DNA from: Amycolatopsis sp. QT-25
GTDB taxonomy: Bacteria > Actinomycetota > Actinomycetes > Mycobacteriales > Pseudonocardiaceae
Assembly: GCF_029369745.1 (NCBI RefSeq)
Contig: NZ_CP120210.1
Coordinates: forward strand, 7,936,001-8,000,000
Length of the DNA: 64,000 nucleotides
Direction: 5' to 3'
Position 1 is the stretch's first letter; each line of letters starts with the position of its first letter. The notes beneath the pieces are model-generated. The model had not been told where the DNA came from, did no database searches, and saw only the letters and a list, made by a program, of their open reading frames with translations. Position numbers and translations under genes: made by a program. Below, one piece after another: positions 50,721 through 59,696 of the stretch.

Positions 50721-51343
50721 TGGGGAACGCTGTGCGCGGCCTGTTCGTGGCCGAAGGTAGCTCCGATCATCCTCTGGCGGGACTGGCCGAGCTCCTGTTT
50801 CGAGATCGAGGCGTCGACCTCCGGTTGACGATGCCGCCATTCGAGCAGCTTCGAGGTGTCCCCAAAGACGTGGAAGCACGGGTGAAGGCGGGTCTGAGGC
50901 TCATGGAGAACAGGGTGGATCTCGTCATGGTCCACCGCGATGCCGACAACTCGGGAAGCCTGGCACGACGCGAAGAAATCGCAGGTGCGTTGAGGAAGAC
51001 CGCCGCCCCGGCGTGGTGCCCGATCATCCCTGTTCGGATGACCGAAGCCTGGCTGCTCCTGGATGAGTCTCTCATTCGCCAAGTCGCGGGAAACCCTCGT
51101 GGCAAAGCGGCGCTCGGGCTGCCGAAGATCCATGAAGTCGAGAAGGTCGCCGATCCCAAGGAAGTTCTACGGTCCGCGTTGCTCGCCGCCGCCGAATCGA
51201 CAGGCAGACGACGCGAACGGGACGGCAAACGGTTCAACCAGCAGCGGAGACAACTTCTGGAACGACTCGACAGGCACGGTCCGGTCAGCAAGCTCTCCAG
51301 TTGGCGGCAACTGCTGACCGATGTGGACGCCTTCGCGACATAA
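50720..51343 (+). CDS. DUF4276 (TOPRIM-like) partner protein
   Basis: 207 aa. N-terminal strand-acid motif GLFVAEGSSDH (Glu12), then VMVHRDADNSG (Asp74, Asp76) and PVRMTEAWLLLD, which follow the order of TOPRIM-type DUF4276 proteins: Glu, DxD, then a (M/E)xEAWL motif. The C-terminal third is basic and helical (RRERDGKRFNQQRRQLLERL). Start codon overlaps the AAA stop by one base. Ends one base before the convergent cca stop and just inside the right 27-bp repeat. Likely nuclease or effector subunit of a two-gene defence system. Confidence 0.75.
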   Translation: MGNAVRGLFVAEGSSDHPLAGLAELLFRDRGVDLRLTMPPFEQLRGVPKDVEARVKAGLRLMENRVDLVMVHRDADNSGSLARREEIAGALRKTAAPAWCPIIPVRMTEAWLLLDESLIRQVAGNPRGKAALGLPKIHEVEKVADPKEVLRSALLAAAESTGRRRERDGKRFNQQRRQLLERLDRHGPVSKLSSWRQLLTDVDAFAT

Positions 51344-51370
51344 CTCAGCCGATGCCGTTCTCGGCGGCCC
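51344..51370. repeat. 27-bp direct repeat, right copy (3' end of cca)
   Basis: Identical to 49222-49248. Spans one base past the cca stop plus the codons for AAENGIG, so the gene end is intact here and the left copy is the displaced fragment. Confidence 0.85.
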
Positions 51371-52811
51371 ACTTCTTGAGTTCGGCGACCGCTTCGTCGT
51401 GCTCCAGCGGACCACGGTCGAGCCGCAGTTCCTTCAGGTGCTTCCAGGCCTTGCCGACGTCCGGGCCCGGCTTGAGGCCGAGGATCCGCATGATCTCCTC
51501 GCCGTTGAGGTCCGGGCGGACGCGGTCGAGGTCCTCCTGCGCCTGGATCGCTTCGATCCGCCGCTCGAGGTCGTCGTAGGTCGCCTGTAGCGCGGCCGCC
51601 TTCTTGCGGTTGCGCGTGGTGCAGTCGGCGCGCACCAGCTTGTGCAGCCGGGGCAGCAGGTCACCGGCGTCGGTGACGTAGCGCCGCACCGCCGAATCGG
51701 TCCATTCGCCCTTGCCGTAGCCGTGGAACCGCAGGTGCAGGAACACGAGCTGGCTGACGTCCTGGACGATCTCCTTCGAGAACTTCAGGGCACGCAAACG
51801 CTTGCGGGCCATCTTCGCGCCGACGACCTCGTGGTGGTGGAAGCTCACGCCGCCGCCGGGCTGGAACTCCCGCGTCGCGGGCTTGCCGACGTCGTGCAGG
51901 AGCGCCGCGAGCCGCAGGATCAGATCCGGCTCCGACGTCGGCTCGTGGGTCTTCTCCAGGTCGATCGCCTGCGCCAGCACGGTCAGCGAGTGCTGGTAGA
52001 CGTCCTTGTGCTGGTGGTGCTCGTCGATCGCCAGCCGCATGCCGGGCACTTCGGGCAGCACACGGTCGGCGAGGTGGGTGTCCACCAGCAGCTCGATCCC
52101 GGGCCGGGGGTCGTCCGCCAGCAGCAGCTTCGACAGTTCGGCCTGGACGCGCTCGGCGGTGATCCGGTCGATCTCGTCGGCCATCGACGTCATCGCGTCG
52201 ATCACGCGCGGCGCCGCGGTGAAGCCGAGCTGCGCGGAGAAACGCGCGGCCCGCAGCATGCGCAGCGGATCGTCGGCGAAGGACTCCTGCGGGGTCGCGG
52301 GTGTGTCGAGCAGCTTGTCTTGGAGCGCCTGGAGCCCGTCATACGGGTCGACGAAGGTCTTGTTCGCCAGGTCGATCGCCATCGCGTTGACCGTGAAGTC
52401 ACGGCGCAGCAAATCTCCCTCGATGCTGTCACCGAAGGTGACCTCGGGGTTGCGGCCCACGCGGTCGTAGCTGTCGGCGCGGAACGTGGTGATCTCCAGC
52501 GTCATGCCCTGTTTGGTGACACCGACCGTGCCGAACGCGATACCGACGTCCCAGACCGCGTCGCCCCAGGCGCCGACGATCTTGAGCACCTGGTCCGGCC
52601 GGGCGTCGGTGGTGAAGTCGAGGTCGTTCGACAGCCTGCGGAGCATCATGTCGCGGACGCTGCCGCCGACGAGGTACAGGCTGTACCCCGCCTTCGCGAA
52701 GAGCTTCGCCAGCTCGTCCGCCAGCGGGGAAATGCGCATCAGCTCGGTCACGGCGTTCTGCATCGCAGTGCTCTTCCCCGCAATCGCCTGCCCGGCGACC
52801 ACCTTGTTCAC
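51345..52811 (-). CDS. cca: CCA tRNA nucleotidyltransferase
   Basis: 488 aa. Adds or repairs the 3'-CCA of tRNAs. Class II nucleotidyltransferase head: YLVGGSVRDMML followed by SNDLDFTTDA (Asp63, Asp65 metal ligands); RRDFTVNAMAIDL basic-aromatic motif; and an HD domain with ALLHDVGKPATRE and HHHEVVGAKM, typical of the long actinobacterial form (pcnA, mycobacterial Rv3907c). GTG 52811 gives the full frame; ATG 52763, preceded by GGGGAAGAG, is a good alternative. Divergent from the NUDIX gene, as in mycobacteria. Confidence 0.93.
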   Translation of the reverse strand: MNKVVAGQAIAGKSTAMQNAVTELMRISPLADELAKLFAKAGYSLYLVGGSVRDMMLRRLSNDLDFTTDARPDQVLKIVGAWGDAVWDVGIAFGTVGVTKQGMTLEITTFRADSYDRVGRNPEVTFGDSIEGDLLRRDFTVNAMAIDLANKTFVDPYDGLQALQDKLLDTPATPQESFADDPLRMLRAARFSAQLGFTAAPRVIDAMTSMADEIDRITAERVQAELSKLLLADDPRPGIELLVDTHLADRVLPEVPGMRLAIDEHHQHKDVYQHSLTVLAQAIDLEKTHEPTSEPDLILRLAALLHDVGKPATREFQPGGGVSFHHHEVVGAKMARKRLRALKFSKEIVQDVSQLVFLHLRFHGYGKGEWTDSAVRRYVTDAGDLLPRLHKLVRADCTTRNRKKAAALQATYDDLERRIEAIQAQEDLDRVRPDLNGEEIMRILGLKPGPDVGKAWKHLKELRLDRGPLEHDEAVAELKKWAAENGIG

Positions 52812-52899
52812 GACAATCCCACCACGATTTGGATGTACTTACCCTTGCCCGGCCCAACACGGGCACGGTGAGCCAGCGTACCCGTACCGCCGTTTGCTC

Positions 52900-52905
52900 T
52901 AGCAT
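52900..52905 (+). promoter_or_regulatory. -10 box TAGCAT of the NUDIX gene
   Basis: TAGCAT ends 6 nt before ATG 52912; leaderless arrangement. Confidence 0.5.
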
Positions 52906-52911
52906 CGCAGC

Positions 52912-53439
52912 ATGTCTGGATCAGCCGGCCGCTCCGGCGCTTCGAAGCCGGGCCGCCGGCGGAGGCGCAGGCGGGGAAGGCGGCTGACCACGGTCGACGA
53001 AACCTCGGCCGGTGGTCTCGTCGTCGACGCCGAACGGTTGAACGCCGCGCTGATCGGGCGGCTCGACCGGCACGGCAGACTGCTGTGGTCGCTGCCGAAG
53101 GGCCACATCGAGGACGGTGAGACTCATGCGCAGACAGCGGTGCGCGAGGTGCGCGAGGAGACCGGTATCTCCGCGCGGGTCCTCGAGCCGCTCGGCACCA
53201 TCGACTACTGGTTCGTGGCCGAACGTCGGCGGGTGCACAAGACAGTGCACCATTTCATCCTGGAATCCACCGGCGGCGAACTTTCGGACGAGGATGTCGA
53301 AGTGACCGAGGTCGCCTGGGTACCGCTCGCCGACCTGGAGACCAGGCTCGCCTACTCCGACGAGCGCAAGCTGGTCCGGAAGGCCAAAGAACTCTTCGCG
53401 CAGCAACAACAGCACACCGCCGAGGGAGCACCTGAGTGA
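52912..53439 (+). CDS. NUDIX hydrolase (MutT4-like)
   Basis: 175 aa. A very basic N-terminus (GRRRRRRRGRR, 14-24) precedes the NUDIX domain; the Nudix box occupies residues 64-86 (GHIEDGE...REVREETGI) and is complete. Hydrolyses a nucleoside diphosphate linked to another moiety; by position it corresponds to mycobacterial Rv3908 (MutT4). Its TGA overlaps the GTG start of the DUF6049 gene. The basic N-terminus suggests RNA or tRNA contact, fitting its place beside cca. Confidence 0.9.
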   Translation: MSGSAGRSGASKPGRRRRRRRGRRLTTVDETSAGGLVVDAERLNAALIGRLDRHGRLLWSLPKGHIEDGETHAQTAVREVREETGISARVLEPLGTIDYWFVAERRRVHKTVHHFILESTGGELSDEDVEVTEVAWVPLADLETRLAYSDERKLVRKAKELFAQQQQHTAEGAPE

Positions 53440-55601
53440 AGCGGCTTGCCGCCACTGTCCTGTCGATCCTGTTCCTGGTTCTGCCCGCGTTGACCGGTGC
53501 GGTCGCGCAGGCGCAGGAGCAGCCCCGGCTGCGTGTGGACCTCGACGAGGTGAACCCCCGCGTGGTCGCCACGACCTCGACCTCGCTCGCCGTCACCGGC
53601 CGCGTCACCAACGTCGGCGACCGGAAGATCAGCAAGCTGGGCGTCCGGCTGCAACTGGGCACCCGGTTGCAGACCGAACAGCAGATCGGCGACGTCCTCG
53701 CGGGCGACAAGTTCAAGGACCTCGCGGCGACGGAGTTCGTGGACCTCGTACCGGAGGCCCTGGAGCCCGGCCAGAGCGCCGCGCTGAACCTCGCCGTCCC
53801 GCTCGGCCAGTCCTCGAAGCTCCAGTTCCCGAAAACCGGCGTGTACCCGCTGCTGGTCAACGTCAACGGCACCCCGGATTTCGGCGGCCCGGAACGGCTG
53901 GCGGCGGTCACCCTGCTGATGCCGGTGCTCGGCCTTCCCGGCAAGGCACCCGCGTCGCGGACGCCGTCTGTGCCGTCTGCGCCCTCTGTACCGTCGGCGA
54001 GCCTGCTGTGGCCGATCGCGAACAGCACCGTGCACGTCGTCTCCGCCCCGCTCGGCGGCCCGCTGACCCTGGCGGACGAGCGGCTCGCCGACGAACTGGC
54101 CCCCGGCGGACGGCTGGGCTCACTCGTGGCGGCGGCTCGCGCGGCCGAGGCGGACACGAAGGTCTCGTCGTCGTTGTGCCTGGCCATCGACCCCGACCTG
54201 GTCGCGACCGTGGACGGGATGACCCGCGGTTACCAGGTCGCCACCGGCGGCGGCCCCGTCCCCGGCAAGGGCGCCGACACCGCGAAGAACTGGCTCGGCC
54301 AGATCAAGGCGCTGGTCGCGGGCCGGTGCGTGGTCACCCTTCCGTTCGCCGACGCCGACCTCACCGCGCTGGCGAAGGTTCGCGCCGGTGACGCCACCGA
54401 CACCGCGCTGCTGGCCGACGCGATCGGCGGGGCGGCGACGATCAAAAACCTGCTCGGCATCCAGCCGCAGGACGGCGTGCTCTGGCCCGGCGGCGCCCTC
54501 GACGCGCAGACCGTCGAAGCGATCGGCAAGGCGGGCGTCAAGACCGTGCTGACCGATTCGGCCAAGCTCCAGTCCGAGTCCCCGCTCTCCGGCATGGTCG
54601 CCCTCGAAGGCACCGACCTGCGCGCGCAGCCGATCGACGCGCTGGTCACGTCCGCGCTGAACGGGTCGGAGTCCACCCAGAACGGGCTCGGCGCCATCGC
54701 CTTCCGCGCCGGGCTCGGCGGGCAGAGCGGGCAGGGGCGCGCGCAACTGCTGATCGCACCGCCGCGGCACTGGGACGCGACCCGTACCGAACTGACCACG
54801 TTCCTGGAGCGGCTGGGCGAGTTCTACGCCGCGGGTCTCATCAAGTCGTCGCCACTGCCCGACCTGCTCGGTCAGAGCCCGTCCGGGACGGCTTCGGTCA
54901 ATTACGACCCGCAGGATCTGACGGCCGCCACCAGCGGTGAAGTCACCGCGAAGATGTCCCAGATCGACAACGAGACGCTGAGCCTGTCGTCGGCGATGAC
55001 GATGGATGCCACCAAACGGGTGAATCCGGCCGACGTGATCGCTCCGGTCCGGCTCGCTCTCATCCGGGCCGCCTCGACGTCGTGGCGCGGTGCCGACGCC
55101 GCGACCGTCACCGGCAACGCCCGCGGCGATCTCGACGCGATCCGCGGCCAGGTCACCGTGGAGCGGCCGAAGCAGACGATCGCGCTGGCTTCCGGCGCGT
55201 CACCCCTGCCCGCGTACATCACCAACGGCCTGCCGGTCGGCATCAACGTCCGCACGGTGCTGAAGAACAACGTGGGCCTGCGCCCCACCGAAGCCGTTCC
55301 CGAGCGGACCGTCCCGGCCAATGGCGCCGTCAACCAGCTACTCCCGGTCGAGGCGCTCCGTGCGGGCCGATTCAGCGTCGACGTGGCGCTGACCACGCCC
55401 GACGGGACCCGGCTCGGCACCGACGCGCGGTTCGAGCTGACCTCCACCGAGTACGGCGCGATCACCATCATCGTCACGATCACCGCGGCGGGCGCGTTGC
55501 TGCTGCTCGCGTCCCGCCGGATCTACCGGAGGATCAAGGACTCGCGAGCCGATCCGGCGGACGAACCCACCCCACGTGTGACCGAGGACGCACAGGTTTA
55601 A
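53436..55601 (+). CDS. DUF6049 family secreted/membrane-anchored protein
   Basis: 721 aa, counterpart of mycobacterial Rv3909. Signal peptide MKRLAATVLSILFLVLPALTG, then a NEW3-like beta domain (about 30-140; TGRVTNVGDRKISKLGVRL), a large central region with hydrolase-like fold features, a second beta domain near 590-680, and a C-terminal membrane helix (ITIIVTITAAGALLLLASRRIYRRI) with a basic cytoplasmic tail. GTG overlaps the NUDIX stop. Conserved next to murJ in actinobacteria, so a role in peptidoglycan or lipid II handling is likely but unproven. Confidence 0.85.
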   Translation: MKRLAATVLSILFLVLPALTGAVAQAQEQPRLRVDLDEVNPRVVATTSTSLAVTGRVTNVGDRKISKLGVRLQLGTRLQTEQQIGDVLAGDKFKDLAATEFVDLVPEALEPGQSAALNLAVPLGQSSKLQFPKTGVYPLLVNVNGTPDFGGPERLAAVTLLMPVLGLPGKAPASRTPSVPSAPSVPSASLLWPIANSTVHVVSAPLGGPLTLADERLADELAPGGRLGSLVAAARAAEADTKVSSSLCLAIDPDLVATVDGMTRGYQVATGGGPVPGKGADTAKNWLGQIKALVAGRCVVTLPFADADLTALAKVRAGDATDTALLADAIGGAATIKNLLGIQPQDGVLWPGGALDAQTVEAIGKAGVKTVLTDSAKLQSESPLSGMVALEGTDLRAQPIDALVTSALNGSESTQNGLGAIAFRAGLGGQSGQGRAQLLIAPPRHWDATRTELTTFLERLGEFYAAGLIKSSPLPDLLGQSPSGTASVNYDPQDLTAATSGEVTAKMSQIDNETLSLSSAMTMDATKRVNPADVIAPVRLALIRAASTSWRGADAATVTGNARGDLDAIRGQVTVERPKQTIALASGASPLPAYITNGLPVGINVRTVLKNNVGLRPTEAVPERTVPANGAVNQLLPVEALRAGRFSVDVALTTPDGTRLGTDARFELTSTEYGAITIIVTITAAGALLLLASRRIYRRIKDSRADPADEPTPRVTEDAQV

Positions 55602-55637
55602 GTGTTTCCGGCCATTGCCGATTACCCTGGGTCGAAC

Positions 55638-55653
55638 GATGCCACCGGGCATC
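55638..55653 (+). promoter_or_regulatory. Hairpin in the murJ leader
   Basis: GATGCC-ACCG-GGCATC, 32 nt upstream of the murJ TTG start. TACCCT at 55623-55628 may be the -10 box for a murJ transcript. Confidence 0.35.
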
Positions 55654-55684
55654 AGGTAGCCGAGCACCGAGGATTGGGCACGCG

Positions 55685-57985
55685 TTGGAAAGAGAGCCGG
55701 GTGTACCGCCCGAGCGTGCAGGCCGTCCCCGGCGCGAAGGCACCCCGCCCCCGCCCCGCCGCACCGATGGCCCGGCACGACGTCCCGAACGTCGTCCGCC
55801 GCCCCCGCAGCAGCCCTCGCCCGAACGCGGTGAGCGCCCGCGGCGGGCGGTGCCGCCACCTCCCCAGCAGCCACCGCCCGACCGCAGGCGTAAGCGGGTC
55901 TCGGGCCGGCCCGACGACGAGACGTGGCGGCTGAGGCCGCCCCAGAACCCCCCGCCGGCGCAGGTGTCGCCGCGGAAGGCGCCCCCGGTGCAGGGGACGC
56001 CTCCGCCACCGACCCGGCGTCAGCCGGTTCCGCCGCCGCAGGGGCCACCGCCGTCCACCCCACCGCCGCCCCAGAAGCCGCCGAAGCCGCCGCCGCGCCG
56101 TCCGGCGACGGCACCGCAGGCGCTCAACCAGACACCGCCCCCGCCGCATCGTGGGCGCCGCCAGCCACCACCGGTCCGCCCGTGGCAGGTCGACCGGCAT
56201 GACGAGCCCGACGCGACGCGGTTCATCCCGCGCACGCCCGGCGTCCCGATGGGATCGCGCTGGCCGGTCGCCGACCCCGACGTCCTGCGTCCCTACGACC
56301 AGCTCGCCACGCAGGTCATGCCGGCGATCAAGGACGCGCCGCTGGTCAAACCCAGGCCGGGGGAGACGGGCGAGCAAGACGTCGCCGCCCCGGCGAAGGC
56401 GCCGTCGATCGCGAAGTCCAGCGGCCGGATGGCGATCGCCTCGCTGATCAGCCGCATCACCGGCTTCGCGTGGAAGCTGCTGCTGGTCGCGGCCATCGGC
56501 GCCCAGGTGGAGAACGACTCGTTCAACGTCGCCAACACGATGCCGAACATCATCTTCGAACTGCTGATGGGCGGCGTGCTCTCCAGTCTCGTGGTCCCGC
56601 TGCTCGTGCGGTCGCAGGACGACAAGGACGGCGGCGAGGCGTACACGCAGCGGCTGGTCACGGTGGCGGGCACGCTGCTCGTCGCCGGGACGGCGATCGC
56701 GGTCGTCGCCGCGCCGCTGATCACCAAGCTCTACGTCGACGACAACGGTGACGCCAATCCAGCCCTGGTCACCGCGTTCGCGTACCTGCTGCTGCCGCAG
56801 ATCTTCTTCTACGGCGTGTTCGCGCTGCTCTCGGCGATATTGAACGCGAAGAACATCTTCGGCCCCACAGCGTGGGCTCCGGTGATCAACAACCTGGTCG
56901 TCATCTTCACCATTCTGGTGGTGTGGATCATGCCGGGGAACATCTCGACCGATCCGGTGTCGATCACCGACCCGAAACTGCTGACACTGGGTCTCGGCGT
57001 GACGGCGGGCATCGTGGCGCAGTCGGTCCTGCTGATTCCGCCGCTGCTGCGGTCCGGGTTCAAGTTCAAGTGGCGCTGGGGCATCGACAAGCGCATGAAG
57101 GAGTTCGGCGGGCTCGCGCTCTGGACCGTCGGCTACGTCGCGGTCAGCCAGGTCGGCTACACGATCACGACCCGGGTGCTGACCAGCGGTTCGCAGGGTG
57201 GCGTGACCGCGTACAGCAACGCGTGGCTGCTCTTCCAGCTGCCGTACGGCGTCATCGGGGTGTCGCTGCTGACCGCGATCATGCCGAGGATGAGCCGCGC
57301 GGCCGCGGACGGCGACCACAAGAAACTGATCGGGGACCTCTCCTACGCGTCGCGCATCTCGACGGTGACCCTCCTGCCGATCTCCGCGGTGATGACCATC
57401 GTCGGCGGTTCGGTCGGCATCGCGCTGTTCACCTTGGGCAAGGGCACGGTCGAGAACGCGTCGCGGATGGGCGAGGCACTGGCCATCTCCGCGTTCGCGC
57501 TGCTGCCGTACGCGCTGGTCATGCTGCAGATGCGGGTGTTCTACGCGATGAAGGACGCGCGGACGCCGGTGCTGATCATGATCGTGATGACCGTGGTGAA
57601 GGTGCCGCTGCTGTACCTGTGCCCGGCACTGCTGTCCCCGGACAACATCGTGCTCGGCGTGATGATGGTCAACGGCCTCACCTTCGTCGTCGGCGCGATC
57701 CTCGGTCAGGTCTGGCTGTGGGTGACCCTCGGAAATCTCCGGAGCAAGCGAGTTCTCGGGGTGATCCTCTTCACGGTCGTCGCGAGTGTGCTCGGAGTCG
57801 GCGCGGCCTGGCTCGCCGGGCAGATCGTTCCTGACTCGTTCGGGCCTACTTTCCATGCCTGGGTGAAACTTCTCCTGCAGACGGTGGTCGGGATCGTGGT
57901 GTCGTTCGGCGTGCTCATGGCCCTGAAGGTGGAGGAATTGAGGCCCGCCACGGCGAGGATCACCCGGTTGATCAAGCGCCGATAA
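55685..57985 (+). CDS. murJ: Lipid II flippase MurJ with long Pro-rich N-terminus
   Basis: 766 aa. Residues about 1-230 are disordered and Pro/Arg-rich (PPPPRR, PPPQQP). The rest is a MOP-superfamily MurJ/MviN core of about 14 membrane helices beginning SSGRMAIASLISRITGFAWK, with family motifs NVANTMPNIIFELLMGG and QLPYGVIGVSLLTAIMPRMSR. Translocates lipid II across the cytoplasmic membrane for peptidoglycan synthesis. No ATG/GTG exists in frame after the upstream stop, so TTG 55685 is the best start. In mycobacteria the pseudokinase is fused to the MurJ C-terminus; here it is the separate next gene. Confidence 0.92.
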   Translation: MEREPGVPPERAGRPRREGTPPPPRRTDGPARRPERRPPPPQQPSPERGERPRRAVPPPPQQPPPDRRRKRVSGRPDDETWRLRPPQNPPPAQVSPRKAPPVQGTPPPPTRRQPVPPPQGPPPSTPPPPQKPPKPPPRRPATAPQALNQTPPPPHRGRRQPPPVRPWQVDRHDEPDATRFIPRTPGVPMGSRWPVADPDVLRPYDQLATQVMPAIKDAPLVKPRPGETGEQDVAAPAKAPSIAKSSGRMAIASLISRITGFAWKLLLVAAIGAQVENDSFNVANTMPNIIFELLMGGVLSSLVVPLLVRSQDDKDGGEAYTQRLVTVAGTLLVAGTAIAVVAAPLITKLYVDDNGDANPALVTAFAYLLLPQIFFYGVFALLSAILNAKNIFGPTAWAPVINNLVVIFTILVVWIMPGNISTDPVSITDPKLLTLGLGVTAGIVAQSVLLIPPLLRSGFKFKWRWGIDKRMKEFGGLALWTVGYVAVSQVGYTITTRVLTSGSQGGVTAYSNAWLLFQLPYGVIGVSLLTAIMPRMSRAAADGDHKKLIGDLSYASRISTVTLLPISAVMTIVGGSVGIALFTLGKGTVENASRMGEALAISAFALLPYALVMLQMRVFYAMKDARTPVLIMIVMTVVKVPLLYLCPALLSPDNIVLGVMMVNGLTFVVGAILGQVWLWVTLGNLRSKRVLGVILFTVVASVLGVGAAWLAGQIVPDSFGPTFHAWVKLLLQTVVGIVVSFGVLMALKVEELRPATARITRLIKRR

Positions 57986-58063
57986 CGATTCACGCACGGA
58001 TGGCGCGCGTCCAGGGGTCGTATTCTGGGTACCCTCGGGGCGGGAGCTACGCGGGAGAGTGCG

Positions 58064-59665
58064 GTGGATACGAGACGGAGCGAACAGGCAGGGGAGGCGA
58101 GCCAGGTGGGCATCCGGGCCCAAGGCGGGTCGCTGGCCCCTGGCCGGGTCGTCGGTGACGGCCGGTATCGCCTGCTCGCACAGTTCGGGGTGGACGAACG
58201 AGCCGCCGCGCATCTTTGGCGAGCGCGCGACGGACAGCTGAAGCGGGATGTGGCGCTGACGCTGCTGGTCGGCGATCCGGCGGACGCGGAGGCCGCGAGG
58301 CTCGCGCGCCGGACGCTGGAGCGTGCCGCGCATGCCTCGAAGTTCGGCCACGGCGGGGTCGCGCGCGTCCTCGACGTGCTGAGCCTCGGCAGCGGCGTCA
58401 CTTCGAGCGAAGGTCTGCTCGGGGTCGTAGTGGCGGAATGGACCAAGGGCAGCGACCTGGTCGACCTGGTGGCGCAGCGCCCGGTGGCGCCCGCCGCGGC
58501 GGCCCGGATGGTGCAGGCGCTGGCGGAAGCCGTCGACCACGCCCATCAGAACGGTCTCGTCCTCGGCCTCGACCATCCGCAGCGCCTGCGGCTCACCCCG
58601 GACGGCGCGCTGAAGCTCGCCTTTCCGGGCCCGTTGCCCGAAGCGACCCTCCGCGACGACGTCAAGGCGCTCGGCGCGGTCCTGTACCTGCTGCTGACCG
58701 GCCGCTGGGCCCTTCCCGGCGGCCCCGCCGCGATCCCGGCGGCGCCGCACGCGCCGACCGGCCGCGTCGTCCCGCCGCGTTCGCTGGTCCCGACGGTCCC
58801 GGTCGAGCTGTCCTCGCTCGCCGTCCGCACCATCGAGGACGGCGGTCACGGCGGCATCCGCACCAGCGCGGCGATTCTGCGCGTGTTGGACCAGGTCGCC
58901 GAAGCCGAAGAGCGCACGCAGCTGATCAAGGCCGTCGGCGAGGAAGAGGCCGCGGTCGAGCCGGACGGCACGGTCTGGACGACGAAGAAGCCGGTCAAGG
59001 ACGTCGCACGGCGCAAGAAGCTGGCGCTCGGCGTGACCGTGCTGGTCGTCGCGACCGTGGTCATCCTCGCCTGGGGCGGGATGATGCTGATCAACCTGTT
59101 CCAGGGCGAATCGAAGTCCAGCGGTCCGCAGATCAACGTCGCCGCGCCCTCGTCTTCGCAGGTCGCGCCGCCCCCAGGCGAGCAGCCACCGCCCGCCCAG
59201 CAGAAGCCGTCCCCGGTCGTGGGTGCCGCGGTGAAGCCGTCCGTCGTCACCGTGTTCAACCCGGGCGGCAAGGGCGACAGCCCCGGCCGCGCCAAGAACG
59301 CGACCGACGGCGACGCGGGCACTGCGTGGAAGACCGACCAGTACGACAAGCAGTTCCCGGTGCTCAAGGACGGGGTCGGCCTGGTCGTGACCTTCAAGGA
59401 CCCGGTCAACCTCAGCCAGATCAAGATCGACTCGGCGAGCCCCGGCTCGAAGGTCGAGATCCGCTCCGCCGACGAGAAGAACCCGAAGCTGGACGAGACC
59501 AAGGTCGTCGGCACCGGCGATCTCGCGGCGGGCGAGTCGACCATCGCTTTGCAGCAGCCTCAGCAGGGCCAGTACTTCATCATCTGGATCACTCAGCTGG
59601 GTGAAGACGACGGTGGCAAGTTCGTCACCGAACTCAAAGAGCTGACCTTCCTGCCTGCGGGGTGA
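58064..59665 (+). CDS. Membrane-anchored serine/threonine pseudokinase, MviN-associated
   Basis: 533 aa, GTG start. N-terminal kinase-like domain (about 28-280): GRYRLLAQFG at the nucleotide loop position without the Gly-rich pattern, VALTLLVG where the ATP-binding Lys should be, and HQNGLVLGLDHPQRLRL in place of the HRD loop, so catalytic residues are missing. A membrane helix at about 328-348 (KLALGVTVLVVATVVILAW), a Pro-rich linker, then an extracellular beta domain resembling the discoidin/F5-8-type fold (about 395-533; AKNATDGDAGTAWKTDQYD). Corresponds to the C-terminal half of mycobacterial MviN (Rv3910), which binds FhaA when phosphorylated. Confidence 0.85.
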   Translation: MDTRRSEQAGEASQVGIRAQGGSLAPGRVVGDGRYRLLAQFGVDERAAAHLWRARDGQLKRDVALTLLVGDPADAEAARLARRTLERAAHASKFGHGGVARVLDVLSLGSGVTSSEGLLGVVVAEWTKGSDLVDLVAQRPVAPAAAARMVQALAEAVDHAHQNGLVLGLDHPQRLRLTPDGALKLAFPGPLPEATLRDDVKALGAVLYLLLTGRWALPGGPAAIPAAPHAPTGRVVPPRSLVPTVPVELSSLAVRTIEDGGHGGIRTSAAILRVLDQVAEAEERTQLIKAVGEEEAAVEPDGTVWTTKKPVKDVARRKKLALGVTVLVVATVVILAWGGMMLINLFQGESKSSGPQINVAAPSSSQVAPPPGEQPPPAQQKPSPVVGAAVKPSVVTVFNPGGKGDSPGRAKNATDGDAGTAWKTDQYDKQFPVLKDGVGLVVTFKDPVNLSQIKIDSASPGSKVEIRSADEKNPKLDETKVVGTGDLAAGESTIALQQPQQGQYFIIWITQLGEDDGGKFVTELKELTFLPAG

Positions 59666-59683
59666 CCGAAGGCACGGGGTCAG

Positions 59684-59689
59684 TAGGCT
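59684..59689 (+). promoter_or_regulatory. -10 box TAGGCT of sigM
   Basis: TAGGCT ends 7 nt before GTG 59697; GTGACC 16 bp upstream is a possible -35. Leaderless arrangement. Confidence 0.5.
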
Positions 59690-59696
59690 CTGCCGG

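Noticed and set aside
49249..51343. Integrase or transposase within the repeat-framed module
   Set aside because: Only the ATPase and DUF4276 genes fit; no tyrosine or serine recombinase or DDE motif was found.
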